A DNA stretch of 34,421 nt, from the NCBI GenBank assembly GCA_007571365.1, contig RKRN01000132.1, forward strand, positions 1 through 34,421, given 5' to 3'. The translations under genes were made by a program, and so were the position numbers. The DNA comes from Candidatus Latescibacterota bacterium. Its GTDB lineage: Bacteria > Latescibacterota > UBA2968 > UBA8231. Of this stretch, positions 21,225 to 31,400 are shown one piece after another. Numbering within the stretch: position 1 is the stretch's first letter; every line of letters starts with the position of its first letter. Below the pieces are notes generated by a model. That model worked only from the letters and a program-made list of their open reading frames with translations. It did not search any database and was not told the DNA's origin.

Positions 21225-22893
21225 ACCCACCCTTCGCATCTGACCACTGCCCGCAGCGGATTTCCAAAGTCCGCGCTACCGGCGTCCGCAGGGCGATGAG
21301 CACCCGCAAACGCTCCTCGTCGATCTCGCTATTGCGCATCCGCCACATGGTGTGCTCCATAGCCCCCGGGCCAAGGCAGATGGCATCGTCGCCCACTCGG
21401 TAGAGTGCGTAGCCCGCTTTGAGCAAGACCGTATGCCCAGCGCGGCCCTCGACGAGCGCACTGTCCATCTCCAAGGTGCCGCCCGGCTCAAAGACGCCCT
21501 CAAGCTGAAAGGGCACTCCGGCGACGCCCCCGGCCGTGCGGATGTGGAGGTCAAAACCGCCGGCCACCTCCTCGACGTGCAACTCGACTTGTAGCGGTGG
21601 CAACTTGTAGGTCGCCCGTCGCCCTCGCACCGCTCGCCAGTTTTGAGCATTGACTTGCTCGGCAATCGGCAGCCAGTAAACCCCCCCTACGTAATCCTTT
21701 TCTGGGTAGATGCGGTTGCGGCCCTTGTGCTGCATCCGCACCCCTTTGCCGGCCGCGGCAAACTCCTCACCGATAAATTGTCCGGTGGCGAAATAGGTCG
21801 ATGATAGCTTCACCGCTGCTAATTCAGCCTGTCCGCAAACCACACTAAAGGGCGCCGTCAGCCCGGCCGCCGCCGTAGCACTCACCGCACCCCGCCGCAC
21901 TCGCCACAGGCCGGAGGCGGGATAGACGCGGCTATAGTGCTCGGGCAAAGGCGTCCGCTCTATACCCATCGTGCGCCACTTGGGATGCAGGACGTAGTTC
22001 GGCAGGCAGACCAAACCGCTGCCGCCGCGTGCGACCAGCCAATCGGCGACCGCCGCGTACAAGCCATTGTCGTCTAAATGAGCCAAGGCGTGATAGCCAT
22101 CGGCCAAACCAGTCGGCACGGCTCGGGTGTCGCGGTCTTGGCGCGTGGAAATGCTCGTCACCGCAGTGGCGTCGGCGTGGAGGAGATGGTAGGATAAATC
22201 CAAGTTGCGCCGCACGGGATCCAGTAGGTCGGGCCGTGCAAGCACGTGTGCCGCACGGATCAAGGCGCGGTTGACGATTGCGTTATATACGCCCGTGCTC
22301 CGCTCGCTGTACTCGCCATCGGCGTTGATGTCAATGCCTTCGCCGAGGTACGCATCCACAGTCGCACTCACTTCAAGCTCTGGATAGAGGGCTTGGGCTT
22401 GGGCCAAGGCGGCGACCAGCACCCAGCGGTGATTGGGCGTGTGGAAGCCGCCGGCGACCATGCCCGGTGCTGCGGTCTGTATCAGTTCGCCCAAGGCGTC
22501 CGCAATCGCGGCGGTTCCCGCGTCGTCCGCCGCCTGTTGCCGCGCTGCAAATACGACCGGCGCAATGGCCTGCACCACAAAGCCGGTGTCCGGGGCCGAG
22601 TCGAAGTTGGTGGTCAGCAAGTCGAAACAACCCGACGGGTTCCGCTGCCGGCGGGCAAACGTCGCGGCAAGGAGAATGCGCTCTAAGAGCAGTTCGCTGC
22701 GGTAGTGGCGCGACTCGGCCAGCAGATAGGCGTAGCCAAGCGACGCGACCGCGCTGATGCTTTGCGAACCCACCAGCCGATCGCCGTCCATAAAGCCGCC
22801 GCAATAGGGGCTTGCCGCGTCCAGCACTTGGCGCGTCAGTACGCCCTCGACCTGCTGGTCTAGCTCGCCGACGAGTGGTTCGTATGCAATCAT
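21217..22893 (-). CDS. Heparinase II/III-like or other (alpha/alpha) toroid polysaccharide lyase-like protein
   Basis: The 558-residue protein has no signal peptide. Residues 1-310 are helical and contain HTPNHRWVLVAALA (151-164), like the Asn-His region of toroid lyases, and DGEYSERSTGVYNAIVNRALI near 200. The C-terminal 220 residues are beta-rich (LPPLQVELHVEEVAGGFDLHIRTAG, in parts), like the antiparallel sandwich of these lyases. I cannot name a PL family. It overlaps the Gfo/Idh/MocA gene upstream by four bases (ATGA), so the pair is translationally coupled. Its last two codons fall inside thuA repeat copy B. Confidence 0.6.
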   Translation of the reverse strand: MIAYEPLVGELDQQVEGVLTRQVLDAASPYCGGFMDGDRLVGSQSISAVASLGYAYLLAESRHYRSELLLERILLAATFARRQRNPSGCFDLLTTNFDSAPDTGFVVQAIAPVVFAARQQAADDAGTAAIADALGELIQTAAPGMVAGGFHTPNHRWVLVAALAQAQALYPELEVSATVDAYLGEGIDINADGEYSERSTGVYNAIVNRALIRAAHVLARPDLLDPVRRNLDLSYHLLHADATAVTSISTRQDRDTRAVPTGLADGYHALAHLDDNGLYAAVADWLVARGGSGLVCLPNYVLHPKWRTMGIERTPLPEHYSRVYPASGLWRVRRGAVSATAAAGLTAPFSVVCGQAELAAVKLSSTYFATGQFIGEEFAAAGKGVRMQHKGRNRIYPEKDYVGGVYWLPIAEQVNAQNWRAVRGRRATYKLPPLQVELHVEEVAGGFDLHIRTAGGVAGVPFQLEGVFEPGGTLEMDSALVEGRAGHTVLLKAGYALYRVGDDAICLGPGAMEHTMWRMRNSEIDEERLRVLIALRTPVARTLEIRCGQWSDAKGGFL

Positions 22894-23855
22894 TGCCGCT
22901 TCTGCTCCACCGACCGATACGCCGCCTCGGTAAATTTGGCTACGGCCACGGCAAAATCCGCCTGCTCATAGCCCTTGCCGCCGTTGCGCATCCAGCGCAA
23001 AAAGGCCGCGTCCGGCGTATCTTCCCGCACCCGCTTGGGCACCTCCAACGGCTCCCCGTTCAACAATACCTCGCGCACCTGCCACTGGTGCAAATGAAAG
23101 ACCAAAGTCCCCTCGGCGCCGTGGATGGCCAGCCGCTCATCGTGCCGGCTCGCGCTGCCAATAAAGCTCAGCGACCCCAGCGCACCGCCGCGAAACCGCG
23201 CGTTGACCACAGCATCCATATCCACTGGCTTGCCGCGCTGGTCCATGAAGGCCGAGACCTTCACCGGCGTCAAGCCCGTAATCCACAGCACCGCAGCCAC
23301 CAAGTGACTGCCGGTATCCATGAACATCCCGCCTCCTGCCAACTCGGGCACCATCCGCCATCCCCTGCCGCCCCAATTTTGCGTCACATAGGCGACGACC
23401 CCTTTGAGCTCGCCGAGCGCCCCTTGCTGCACTAGCTCCCGCGCATACGAGTATGCCGGATAAAAATGGCGCTGATAGCTGACGACTAACAGGCGCTCGC
23501 GCTCAGCAGCCAGCTTGATGAGCGCCCGGGCATGGCGAGCCTTTGTCGTCAGCGGTTTCTCGATCAAAACGTGCAGATTGCGCGCTAGCGCGTAGTGGGC
23601 CTGCGCGTAGTGGGTCGAATGCGGCGAAGAAATCAGCACCCCGTCGAGCGCGTCGGCGTCAATCATCTGCCGGTAGTCGGCGTAATAGGCGGCGTCAGCA
23701 CCCCACGCTTCCAGCAAGCGCCGCGCCGATGCCTCCGCGGGATCGGCAACCGCCACCAACTCTACGCGACCATCGGCTTTCAGCCGCGGAATGTGCGCCC
23801 CACGCATGTTGCCGCCACAGCCAATGAGGCCGAGGCGAATTTTCCTTTTTGCCAT
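22890..23855 (-). CDS. Gfo/Idh/MocA family oxidoreductase
   Basis: The 321-residue protein has an N-terminal Rossmann motif (LGLIGCGGNMRG) and the family's EKP motif at 99-101 (VLIEKPLTT). A second domain has the GGGMFMDTGSHLV segment holding the catalytic Asp/His region, and a long beta-sheet. The family oxidises or reduces sugars, inositols and related polyols with NAD(P). Its four-base overlap with the heparinase-like gene suggests that the two act on the same substrate: lyase product, then redox step. The endonuclease remnant runs into its 5' end. Confidence 0.9.
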   Translation of the reverse strand: MAKRKIRLGLIGCGGNMRGAHIPRLKADGRVELVAVADPAEASARRLLEAWGADAAYYADYRQMIDADALDGVLISSPHSTHYAQAHYALARNLHVLIEKPLTTKARHARALIKLAAERERLLVVSYQRHFYPAYSYARELVQQGALGELKGVVAYVTQNWGGRGWRMVPELAGGGMFMDTGSHLVAAVLWITGLTPVKVSAFMDQRGKPVDMDAVVNARFRGGALGSLSFIGSASRHDERLAIHGAEGTLVFHLHQWQVREVLLNGEPLEVPKRVREDTPDAAFLRWMRNGGKGYEQADFAVAVAKFTEAAYRSVEQKRQ

Positions 23856-24263
23856 GGCGTTACTCTCAGTCTATTGAAAATAGTCCTAACCGATTCCAAG
23901 TATCTTTGAGACGAATTTAGTTCGTGCATAGAAAGCCCGGCTCGTGCTGCCATGACCGGCTCCCTTAGTTCGCGGCTGAGTTTGACGTTGCCCGGGTCGA
24001 TCATCGTAATAGCCATAGTCTCCTTAACCGTGATACGACCCCTAGCAAGCCTTTTCAATGGAACTATTTTTAGTTCCCATGATCCGAAATTAGGCGACTG
24101 CGCCGAATTGATGGGAAGCCCTAAGTACCTCTCAAGCAGATGACCGGCCCACCCTTTGTTCTTCTTATCTCCCCTCCAAATGCACCTCATACCGACAGGC
24201 AAATGAGACCAAATCTTTTCCTTTTAGTACTTTCAGCTTGCTGATTGCAGCTTCCCGTTCCAT
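23780..24263 (-). pseudogene. Frameshifted and truncated restriction endonuclease of MutH/Sau3AI type
   Basis: ATG 24263 has AGGAG 6 bases upstream and opens a typical N-terminus (KLKVLKGKDLVSFACRYEV). At the C4 run 24171-24174 (G4 in the gene) the frame shifts. Removing one G restores HLEGDKKNKGWAGHLLERY, then LPINSAQSPNFGSWELK with the Glu-x-Lys of the active site, then TVKETMAITMIDPGNV. Those blocks match my memory of MutH/Sau3AI-like type II enzymes. Resemblance ends near 23984. The frame then continues with unrelated residues to a stop at 23780, inside the next gene's 5' end. More than half of the enzyme is missing. Without the shift, the first 32 codons are simply the tail of the methyltransferase. 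Confidence 0.7.
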
Positions 24264-25163
24264 CAGTATCTCCTCATCAAAATTTAGGGACGATTGCCGG
24301 TTGTTTATCGAGCACTGCAAGCGTTCTACGGATAGATCGATAAACTCAGGTTCGAGTTCGGTTCCCACGAATCTTCGTCCGAGATTCACAGCGGCTACGC
24401 CGGTGGTCGAACTACCGGAAAAAGGATCGAAAATCAAGTCGCCCGCATTGGTTGAAGCCATAATGATCCGCTCTATAAGCGCAACAGGCTTTTGCGTAGG
24501 GTGTTTGCCAAATTTCTTTTCTTCTTTTGTAGGAGGTCTAAACGACCACACCGACTTCATCTGTTTGCCGTGGTTCAATTCCCGCATTTTGGCATAGTTA
24601 AAACAGTGCTTTGATTTTTTATTTTTGGCGGCCCAGATGATGGTTTCCGTTGCATGAGTAAAATAGCGACAAGACAGGTTGGGCGGCGGGTTGGGCTTTT
24701 CCCAAGTAATATCGTTGAGAATCTTCATACCCAACTGCTGCATCACATAACCCACAGAGTGAATGACGTGTTGGGTACCTGATACCCAGAGCGTCCCATT
24801 GGGCTTCAAAGCTCTTTGACATCTCGATAGCCAAGCGGTATTGAACTCGTGATTTATCTCCGGGCCTTTAGACTGGTCCCACGCTCCTTTATCGACCTTC
24901 ACCATTTTTCCAGCGCGGCAGGTAATCCCTCCATTGGAAAGAAAATACGGAGGGTCTGCAAATATCATATCGAATGTACCTTCCGGGTATTTGCCGATAA
25001 CCATATCCAAAAACTCAAGACAATTAGCCCGATATAGCCCGATGCCGAATTCATTATTGCAGAATACGCATTGGTTCGGTGAGTATTCAGAACTCTCCAT
25101 GACCAGCAAAGGCAGGGGGCTTTCTTGCGCTTGCTCATCACGGGGCCCTTGCTTGTATTTCAT
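24165..25163 (-). CDS. Beta-class DNA amino-methyltransferase (orphaned type II modification enzyme)
   Basis: The 332-residue frame contains motif IV DPPY (70-73, in FADPPYFLSNGG), HPTQKP (221-226) and motif I FDPFSGSS (245-252). This order (IV before I) is the beta class that methylates N6-adenine or N4-cytosine. It resembles DpnA/M2.DpnII-type enzymes, so GATC is a plausible but unproven target. The conserved domain ends near residue 290. Residues 301-332 are the N-terminus of the endonuclease, joined in the same frame. A ribosome site (AGGG, 9 bases) supports ATG 25163. An N-terminal CVFC pair is present. Confidence 0.85.
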   Translation of the reverse strand: MKYKQGPRDEQAQESPLPLLVMESSEYSPNQCVFCNNEFGIGLYRANCLEFLDMVIGKYPEGTFDMIFADPPYFLSNGGITCRAGKMVKVDKGAWDQSKGPEINHEFNTAWLSRCQRALKPNGTLWVSGTQHVIHSVGYVMQQLGMKILNDITWEKPNPPPNLSCRYFTHATETIIWAAKNKKSKHCFNYAKMRELNHGKQMKSVWSFRPPTKEEKKFGKHPTQKPVALIERIIMASTNAGDLIFDPFSGSSTTGVAAVNLGRRFVGTELEPEFIDLSVERLQCSINNRQSSLNFDEEILMEREAAISKLKVLKGKDLVSFACRYEVHLEGR

Positions 25164-25262
25164 CTAGCTTTTCCCTGGTCGTATCTGAGTTTGGTTTGAG
25201 TACGAACCCGCTAAATTGATCTTAGGCTGCCTAGTGTACCAAAACGGCGGCAGTACCCGTTC

Positions 25263-26123
25263 TCAATCTATCAGGTTAAACAGCGGTGCGACCCCGCCAA
25301 ACATCCCCGGAAAGCGGAACACGGCCTCGTCTTGATCGCGGATGCGAGCGAGGACTGCTGGGCTGAGCAAGGTGCGCTGGCGGTCGAAAAGAGCTTGCTC
25401 TGCTGCGACTGCGTACGACCCCTCGCGCTGCGCCTGCTCTTGCGCGGCGGCAATTTCAGGGTCGCCGGACAGCTTTTCCGCCATGGTCCCGAAGAAGCGG
25501 TCCAGCAGCGGCCGATGACCGCCGTCCGGCACCTGTGCCGCCACCGCGGCAAAAGCGGCGTGGCACTTCACCAGCCGCTCGCACCAGTCGTCGGGTACTT
25601 CGCCGTCGAGGGTGAGGGGCGCGGCGTGACCCAACAGCGGCGTGCGATCCTCAGTCTGGAAAGCCACGAGTACGCAACAATGCTCCAAAGGCCGGGCGCG
25701 GAACCGGACGACGCTGCCCGGCTCAATATCGGCGATCTCGCCGGCGGCCAGCGGCTGCGTTTGTATCCCGTCCATGGAGAGCACATCTAGATACGCCTCA
25801 ACGCAAAAGTGGGCGATGATATGCTCGCGGGGCCTTTCTTGTACCCCACAACGCCCAAAAGGCAACGAATACACCCAGTCGCCCGTCGTGCCCTCACCTT
25901 TGCCGCGCAACGGACGCAAGGCGCGGGAAAGGTGCGCGGCCCGTACCATTGGGCAACAGGCGGCGGCACCCCAACCCACGCACAACTGGTGCAAGGCGCG
26001 GCAAAGGCGCTCGGCCTCGCCCGCTGGCTCTGTAGTCCTCGGCGCAACCGCCCCGGCTTCATCCACCGCCACCCGATAAGGCACCCCGTATCCAAACAGC
26101 CGCGCTCTCAACGGATCACCCAT
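25263..26123 (-). CDS. Unrecognised 286-residue protein coupled to a DegT aminotransferase
   Basis: I do not recognise this family. The protein is soluble, with a Cys-rich N-terminal half (CRALHQLCVGWGAAACCP at about 40-57), an RFRARPLEHCCVLVAFQ strand region near 140, and a helical C-terminal half with charged repeats (AAAQEQAQREGSYAVAAEQ). There is no signal peptide or membrane segment. The gene starts 8 bases inside the end of the aminotransferase gene, so translation is probably coupled, and it is the last gene of the long minus-strand run. Enzyme partner or regulator are both possible. Confidence 0.65.
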   Translation of the reverse strand: MGDPLRARLFGYGVPYRVAVDEAGAVAPRTTEPAGEAERLCRALHQLCVGWGAAACCPMVRAAHLSRALRPLRGKGEGTTGDWVYSLPFGRCGVQERPREHIIAHFCVEAYLDVLSMDGIQTQPLAAGEIADIEPGSVVRFRARPLEHCCVLVAFQTEDRTPLLGHAAPLTLDGEVPDDWCERLVKCHAAFAAVAAQVPDGGHRPLLDRFFGTMAEKLSGDPEIAAAQEQAQREGSYAVAAEQALFDRQRTLLSPAVLARIRDQDEAVFRFPGMFGGVAPLFNLID

Positions 26124-27408
26124 CGCGTCCTTCCTCTAGCAGTTGCTCGGCGCACTCGGCCACTTTGCGGAAGGCTGTGGCGTATTGCTCGATGATGGTG
26201 GCATCGTAGTGCTTAAACCACGGAATCGAGTAGATGCGGCCGGTCATGCGCTCAGTAACCGGCAGACTGCCCGGCCCCTGCCGCAGATCGCGATTGGCGT
26301 GGGCGATGCGCGTGGGTTGGCCGTGTCCGTAAATGTCGGCCTCGTTGAGCACCGGGTGCAGGTGCATCAGCTCATTGGCCCCGGGCATGATCTTGTACGC
26401 CCCGGTCTCGGCCGTGACCGCCGCACAGAAACGCTCGACTGGTAGGCCGCCTAGCTCCTCGGGCACGTACAACCCTTTGGCCGCATACCATCCCCCCATC
26501 GTCGAGCCGCTGTCGGCCGGCGGTCGATGCGCTTTGAGCCCCGGGACGCCTGCGAGCAAGTCCCAGAAGTAATTCATCGCCCGCTGGATCTCCTGTACCC
26601 GCTCGTCGTAGTACTTTAGCTGCGTGCGGCCCACCGCCGAAGACAACTGATGCATCCGGTATTTGTAGCCGCCCAGCGGCATCCCCGCAAAAGGCTTCAG
26701 CGCAGCATTTTCTAAAGAGCGAGTGCGCTCGTAATGCCCAAAGGCCGCAGCGCGCTCGTATAGGGCTTGGTCGTCGGTGACCAAAAAGCCCCCCTCGCCG
26801 CAGGCCAGCGACTTGCCCGACATAATCGACATCGCACCGACATGGCCGATCGTGCCCAGCAACCGCCCCTTGTAGCGACCTCCTTGGGCGTGCGAGACAT
26901 CTTCAATCACCTTCAGCCCGTGCCGCTCGGCAATGTCCATGATCGGGTCCATGTCGGCTGGATAGGCGCAGTAATGCACCGGGACAATGGCCTTGGTCCG
27001 CTCGGTAATGCGGTGCTCAATGTCGTCGGGAGCCATCGTCAGGGTGTCGGGGTCAATTTCGGCAAACACCACTGTGCCTCCCAGCGAGAAGACTTGGAGC
27101 GACGTGCCCCAAAAGGTCATGCTCTGCGAGATAACCTCGTCGCCAACGCCGACGCCACAGGCCCACAGCGCGGCGTGGATCGCCGCCGTACCTGTGTTGT
27201 GGCAGAGGGCATGCTGCAAGCCAAAATAGGACTTCAAGTCCTCTTCAAAGGCCAAGGTTAGATCCCAGCCCGACATGGCCCCGCGCCGCAGCACGTCCAG
27301 CACGGCCGCTTCGTCCTCGGCCGTGATGATCGGCCAGCGGAAAATATCGCCTTCGTCAGCAGTGACGGCCTTGGGACCGCCCAAGAAGGCCAACTTGCTC
27401 ATCGCCAT
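26116..27408 (-). CDS. DegT/DnrJ/EryC1/StrS family aminotransferase (second copy type)
   Basis: The start at ATG 27408 follows GAAGGAG; an upstream extension reads back into the preceding gene and is not supported. The 430-residue protein has the PLP pattern: HNTGTAAIHAALWA near 70-83, D170 in VIEDVSHAQGG, and K199 in SIMSGKSLACGEGG. It is 40 residues longer than the aminotransferase at 8316 and clearly a different subgroup (C-terminal PVTERMTGRIYSIPWF). Members aminate keto-sugars or cyclitols, or catalyse dehydrations. Its tail overlaps the next gene by eight bases; the upstream gene ends 28 bases before. Confidence 0.85.
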   Translation of the reverse strand: MAMSKLAFLGGPKAVTADEGDIFRWPIITAEDEAAVLDVLRRGAMSGWDLTLAFEEDLKSYFGLQHALCHNTGTAAIHAALWACGVGVGDEVISQSMTFWGTSLQVFSLGGTVVFAEIDPDTLTMAPDDIEHRITERTKAIVPVHYCAYPADMDPIMDIAERHGLKVIEDVSHAQGGRYKGRLLGTIGHVGAMSIMSGKSLACGEGGFLVTDDQALYERAAAFGHYERTRSLENAALKPFAGMPLGGYKYRMHQLSSAVGRTQLKYYDERVQEIQRAMNYFWDLLAGVPGLKAHRPPADSGSTMGGWYAAKGLYVPEELGGLPVERFCAAVTAETGAYKIMPGANELMHLHPVLNEADIYGHGQPTRIAHANRDLRQGPGSLPVTERMTGRIYSIPWFKHYDATIIEQYATAFRKVAECAEQLLEEGRDG

Positions 27409-27436
27409 ACGATGCGATTCCACTCCTTCTTGTATG

Positions 27437-28423
27437 CTAAGAACCCATAATTTCTCGCAGCCGCGCCTGCGTCGGCATGTAGTTACTCTCCCACACCTGC
27501 TGCACCACCCCGTCGGCGATGTAGGCCAAGCGCGGATAGCCATGGCCAAAGGTCAAGCGCCGAAAGTCCGTTAGCGATATGGTGGCAATGTCAAAGCGCG
27601 GCTGCAACTGTTCCTTGAAGTCGATCATTTGCGGTGCATCCTGCGCGAAACTCGTCAGGGCGATCAGTCGCGGCAACTGGGGGTCCTGGGCGAGGATGTT
27701 CATCTTGGGCACGGCGTTTTTGCAGTGAACGCACGTGGGGCTGAACAATTCGATTAGGTATTCGCCCTCCAGCAAATCGACATCCACGCCTTTGAGTGCC
27801 AAGCCGGAGAGCCGCACGCCGCTTTTGAGGTCCGACTGCACGGTGCGCTCTAGCTGGGGAAAAAACCGCACGCCGCCGACCACCAGCCCGACGACCAGCG
27901 CACCTGATACCATCCGACTCGCCTGCGGCCAAACGGGTGCACAGCCCGCTCCCCACCAATTGGGCCGCCCCGCCGCGGGCACGGCGTTTGTACTGCGGCG
28001 CATTCCCCACCACGCAAACAGCAGCACTGCGACCATCGCGCCATCTTCTATCGCCGCTTCCCCGGGGCCGCGCTCGACGAGTGCCCCAAAGCAGCCGCAG
28101 TCAATTGAGGCCCCCATATGCCAAGCCTTGGCCGTCAGCGCGGTAAACGCGGCCATCAGCACGGTCGCCACCGGCAAGCACAGCCGCGGATACCAGTTGA
28201 GCAATAGGGCCCAGCCGAGGACGAATTCGATCGGCCCCAACGCGATGGCCGCCTTGGCGACGGCCGACGCTGTCTCCCATTCTGCCACCCCGAGCAGTTG
28301 CACATAGGGAATGGCCTCCCAATAAAAAAGCACCGGTTCCCATACTTTAATCGCCCCAGCCACCAAGTACACCACTCCGACAACCATCTGGCCGACGCGC
28401 GCGGCCTTGCTTATACCATCCAT
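27437..28423 (-). CDS. MauE/DoxX-like membrane protein fused to a thioredoxin-like domain
   Basis: The 328-residue protein starts with about four transmembrane helices (10-145), with D108-C109-G-C111-FG in a loop, as in MauE/DoxX-type redox membrane proteins (DCGCFG is also typical of the VKOR-like set). One more helix (171-187) leads to a periplasmic thioredoxin-like domain with ELFSPTCVHCK, CXXC at 231-234, and a cis-Pro-like GYPRLAYI. It would pass electrons or thiols across the cytoplasmic membrane. It lies 13 bases after glnE, so it is probably part of the same transcript although functionally unrelated. Confidence 0.8.
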   Translation of the reverse strand: MDGISKAARVGQMVVGVVYLVAGAIKVWEPVLFYWEAIPYVQLLGVAEWETASAVAKAAIALGPIEFVLGWALLLNWYPRLCLPVATVLMAAFTALTAKAWHMGASIDCGCFGALVERGPGEAAIEDGAMVAVLLFAWWGMRRSTNAVPAAGRPNWWGAGCAPVWPQASRMVSGALVVGLVVGGVRFFPQLERTVQSDLKSGVRLSGLALKGVDVDLLEGEYLIELFSPTCVHCKNAVPKMNILAQDPQLPRLIALTSFAQDAPQMIDFKEQLQPRFDIATISLTDFRRLTFGHGYPRLAYIADGVVQQVWESNYMPTQARLREIMGS

Positions 28424-28436
28424 AATTAAGGGCTCC

Positions 28437-31400
28437 TCAATCGGTCAATTCGGCAAATACGGCCAAAAATATGCGCCGCGTCTGTCGCATCCATATCTCT
28501 ACCTCGTCTTGGAAGGCTGCTACGTCTTGGGTGCCGAGGGCGCGGCTCAATACCTCCAACTCGCGGCCGGTCGGCAGGGCATCGCTGGCCCTTTCGCTGG
28601 CGAGCCGCATGCCCTTTTCCACAGCCCGTAGGTACTCGTACGCATCGAGCAGAAAGTGGCCCCGCTCCAAGTCCAAATAGCCCTGCTCAACCAGTACCTG
28701 CAGCGCGCGCCTCGTGCTCCCCACGCGCAGGTCTGGCTCTCGATAGCCCCACTTGAGCACTAGGACCTGCGCCACAAACTCGATATCGACAATGCCGCCT
28801 GGGCCGCGCTTGATGTCGATGCGCCCTCGGCGCTGGCCCTGCAGCTCCATCTGCTGGCGCATCTCCTGCATCTGCACCACTAAGGCCGCGTCCACGGCCC
28901 GGCTGTACACGAAGCGCTCAATCGCCCGCAAGACCCGCGCCCCAAACTCGGCATCGCCGGCCACTTGGCGGGCGCGACTCAGTGCCATCCGCTCCCAAGT
29001 GGCTGCCCGCTGGGCCAAGTAGCGGCGGTAGCCGACCAGCGAGACGGCCATAGGAGCACTGGCCCCTTCGGGCCGCAGCCGCGCATCCACCGAATACAGC
29101 CTGCCCTCGGCTAACAGGGCGATCAGACGCTGGCTGAACTCAATAAAAAATACGCTATTCGGTACGCTGCGGCGCGTCTTGCCGTCGCCTTCGTACACGA
29201 AAAACAAATCCAAATCCGAACCAAAATCCACCTCGCGGCCGCCAAATTTGCCGGCCGCCAATACCGCGAATCGCACGTCTTTTCCCGCCCGGTTGCGCGG
29301 CTTGCCCCACCGCCGCACCAACGGCCCCCAAGCCAGCCGATAGACCGCTTGCAACACTTGTTCACCCAACTCCGTTAGCCGCAAGAAAGTTTCCTCCTCG
29401 GTCGCCAGCCCCATCAGGTCGTCGGCCCCAATCCGCAGGAGGGATTTGTTCTGCATCCGGGCGATGGCGGGCAAATCGCCGCACGCCGGGCCAGACTCCA
29501 AGCCCCAGCCAGCCTGACCAACTAAGCTGTCGAGCAAGGCCGGATCGCGGCGCAAAAGATCCGCGAGAAAGCGGCTCGAGCCACAAATGGCAATGATCAA
29601 AGTGCGAAAGCCTGGGTACTCTTGCAACAAGGAGTACAAAGCACCCGGTGCCCCATACGCCTCAACGAGCTGAGTGAAGCGCAAAAGCCCTTGATCTGGA
29701 TCGGGAGCAGCGGCCAGCGAATTGAGCAATTCCGGTAGCAGGGCCTCAAAGTGGGCCCGTCCCCCGCTCAACAACAGGCCCATGGCCGCTAATCGCTGCA
29801 AGCGGCGATGGGCGGCGGCCCCATCGACAAAGCCCCGCTCCGCTAAATCGGCTTTTGCCGCCGCGCTGCCGTTTTCGGCTTCTAACAGCCACGTCGGCGA
29901 GCGCGGCACCGCTGTGTCGCCGTAAAACAACGCGGCAAACAAGCGGCGCACCCGCAGCCGGTGCCCGGCCAGCGCACCGCTAAAAGCCCGCCCGTTTTCA
30001 TAACCCATAACCAAGGCCAAAGCCCGCAAGGCTCGTGCATCTTCTGGGATGGCGTAGTCGGGTCGGCCAGAGGCGATTTGCAGCAGGTTTTCAACGCGGC
30101 GAAAAAACTCATACGCGTTCTTTAGGGCCCTAGCTTCGGCCGCAGTCAAAGCCGCCTTCACCGCACCCTTTGGCGCGCCCCCTGCGGCCAAGCGGTCGAT
30201 GGCTGCCAGCGTGTTGTGGCTGCGCGCTTGGGGGTGGCTGCCCCCACAGAGCAGCTGTAGGCACTGGACGATGAATTCGATGTCGCGGATCCCGCCCGCT
30301 TGCAGCTTGATGTTGTTTTCGCCCCGCGGACGCTCGCGGATACTCGCCTCAATCCGCTCCTTAATGCGGCGGATCTCCTCATGCGGTGCCGCATGGAAGT
30401 GAGCCGGATAAATAAAGGGCCGGAGCATGGCCGCGTATTGCTCCCCCAGCGTCCGCGATCCGGCCACGCGCCGGGCCTTGATGAGCATCTGCCGCTCCCA
30501 CAGTTCGCCGCGGGTCTCGTAATACCGCCAGCTAGCGCGCAAGGAGTGGGTCAAGGTGCCGCTCGCGCCTTCGGGGCGCAACCGCATATCGACGCGATAG
30601 AAAAACCCCTCCTTGGTCGCCTCAGTCAGCACGTGGACTAAGCGCTGGCCTAAGCGGCGGAAAAATTCGCTGTTGTCCAGTGGCACCCCCTCCCCCTCAG
30701 GCTGGGTCGCGCCCGCGCCATCCCACACAAAAATCAGGTCGATGTCCGAGCTGTAGTTTAACTCCTGCCCGCCGTATTTGCCCAAACCGACCACGAGAAA
30801 GCGCGCCGGGCGACCGCGCTCGTCCAGTGGGCGACCGTGCTCCTGCCACAAGGCGTACTGGCACGTTTCAAGGGCCAACTCAACCACCACGTCGGCTAAG
30901 TCGGCCAGCTCTTTTCCTATCTGTGCAACCGGCTTAGTGCCGAGGATTTCGGCGGCACCAATGCGCAAAAATTCGCGCCGATGCACCCGCCGCAGGGCCT
31001 CTAAACGCGCCTCAAACTCGGAGACATGACCGATATCGGCGTGCAAGATCTGCCGCAGGGTACTCCGCTGCAGGGGCGCGACTAAGTGCGGCGTCTCGAC
31101 CAACAGCCACAACAGAAACTCGAAATCGCGCACCAAGATGTCGGCGAGAAAAGTGCTGTGGCTCACGACCTGCACTAGACGCTGACACAGAATGGCATCG
31201 GCCTCTAAGTGCGAAAAAAGCCCTCGTGGGCCGTATGCCACGGCCAAGCGCACCAATTGCCGCAGCCCCTCGTCCGGCTGGCCCGTCGCAGCCAGTTCGG
31301 CCAATGCGCGGGCGGGCAGCGGCGCGGATTGCGGCGGGCCGCCGATCCGGTCCAAGGTCTTTAAGGCTTGAACCGGATCGGCAAAGCCCAATTGCGCTAG

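Noticed and set aside
23780..24017. Separate small gene starting with ATG after AAGGAG at about 24020
   Set aside because: The spacing is only three bases, and the residues are a continuation of the endonuclease block TVKETMAITMIDP; the rest overlaps the next gene.
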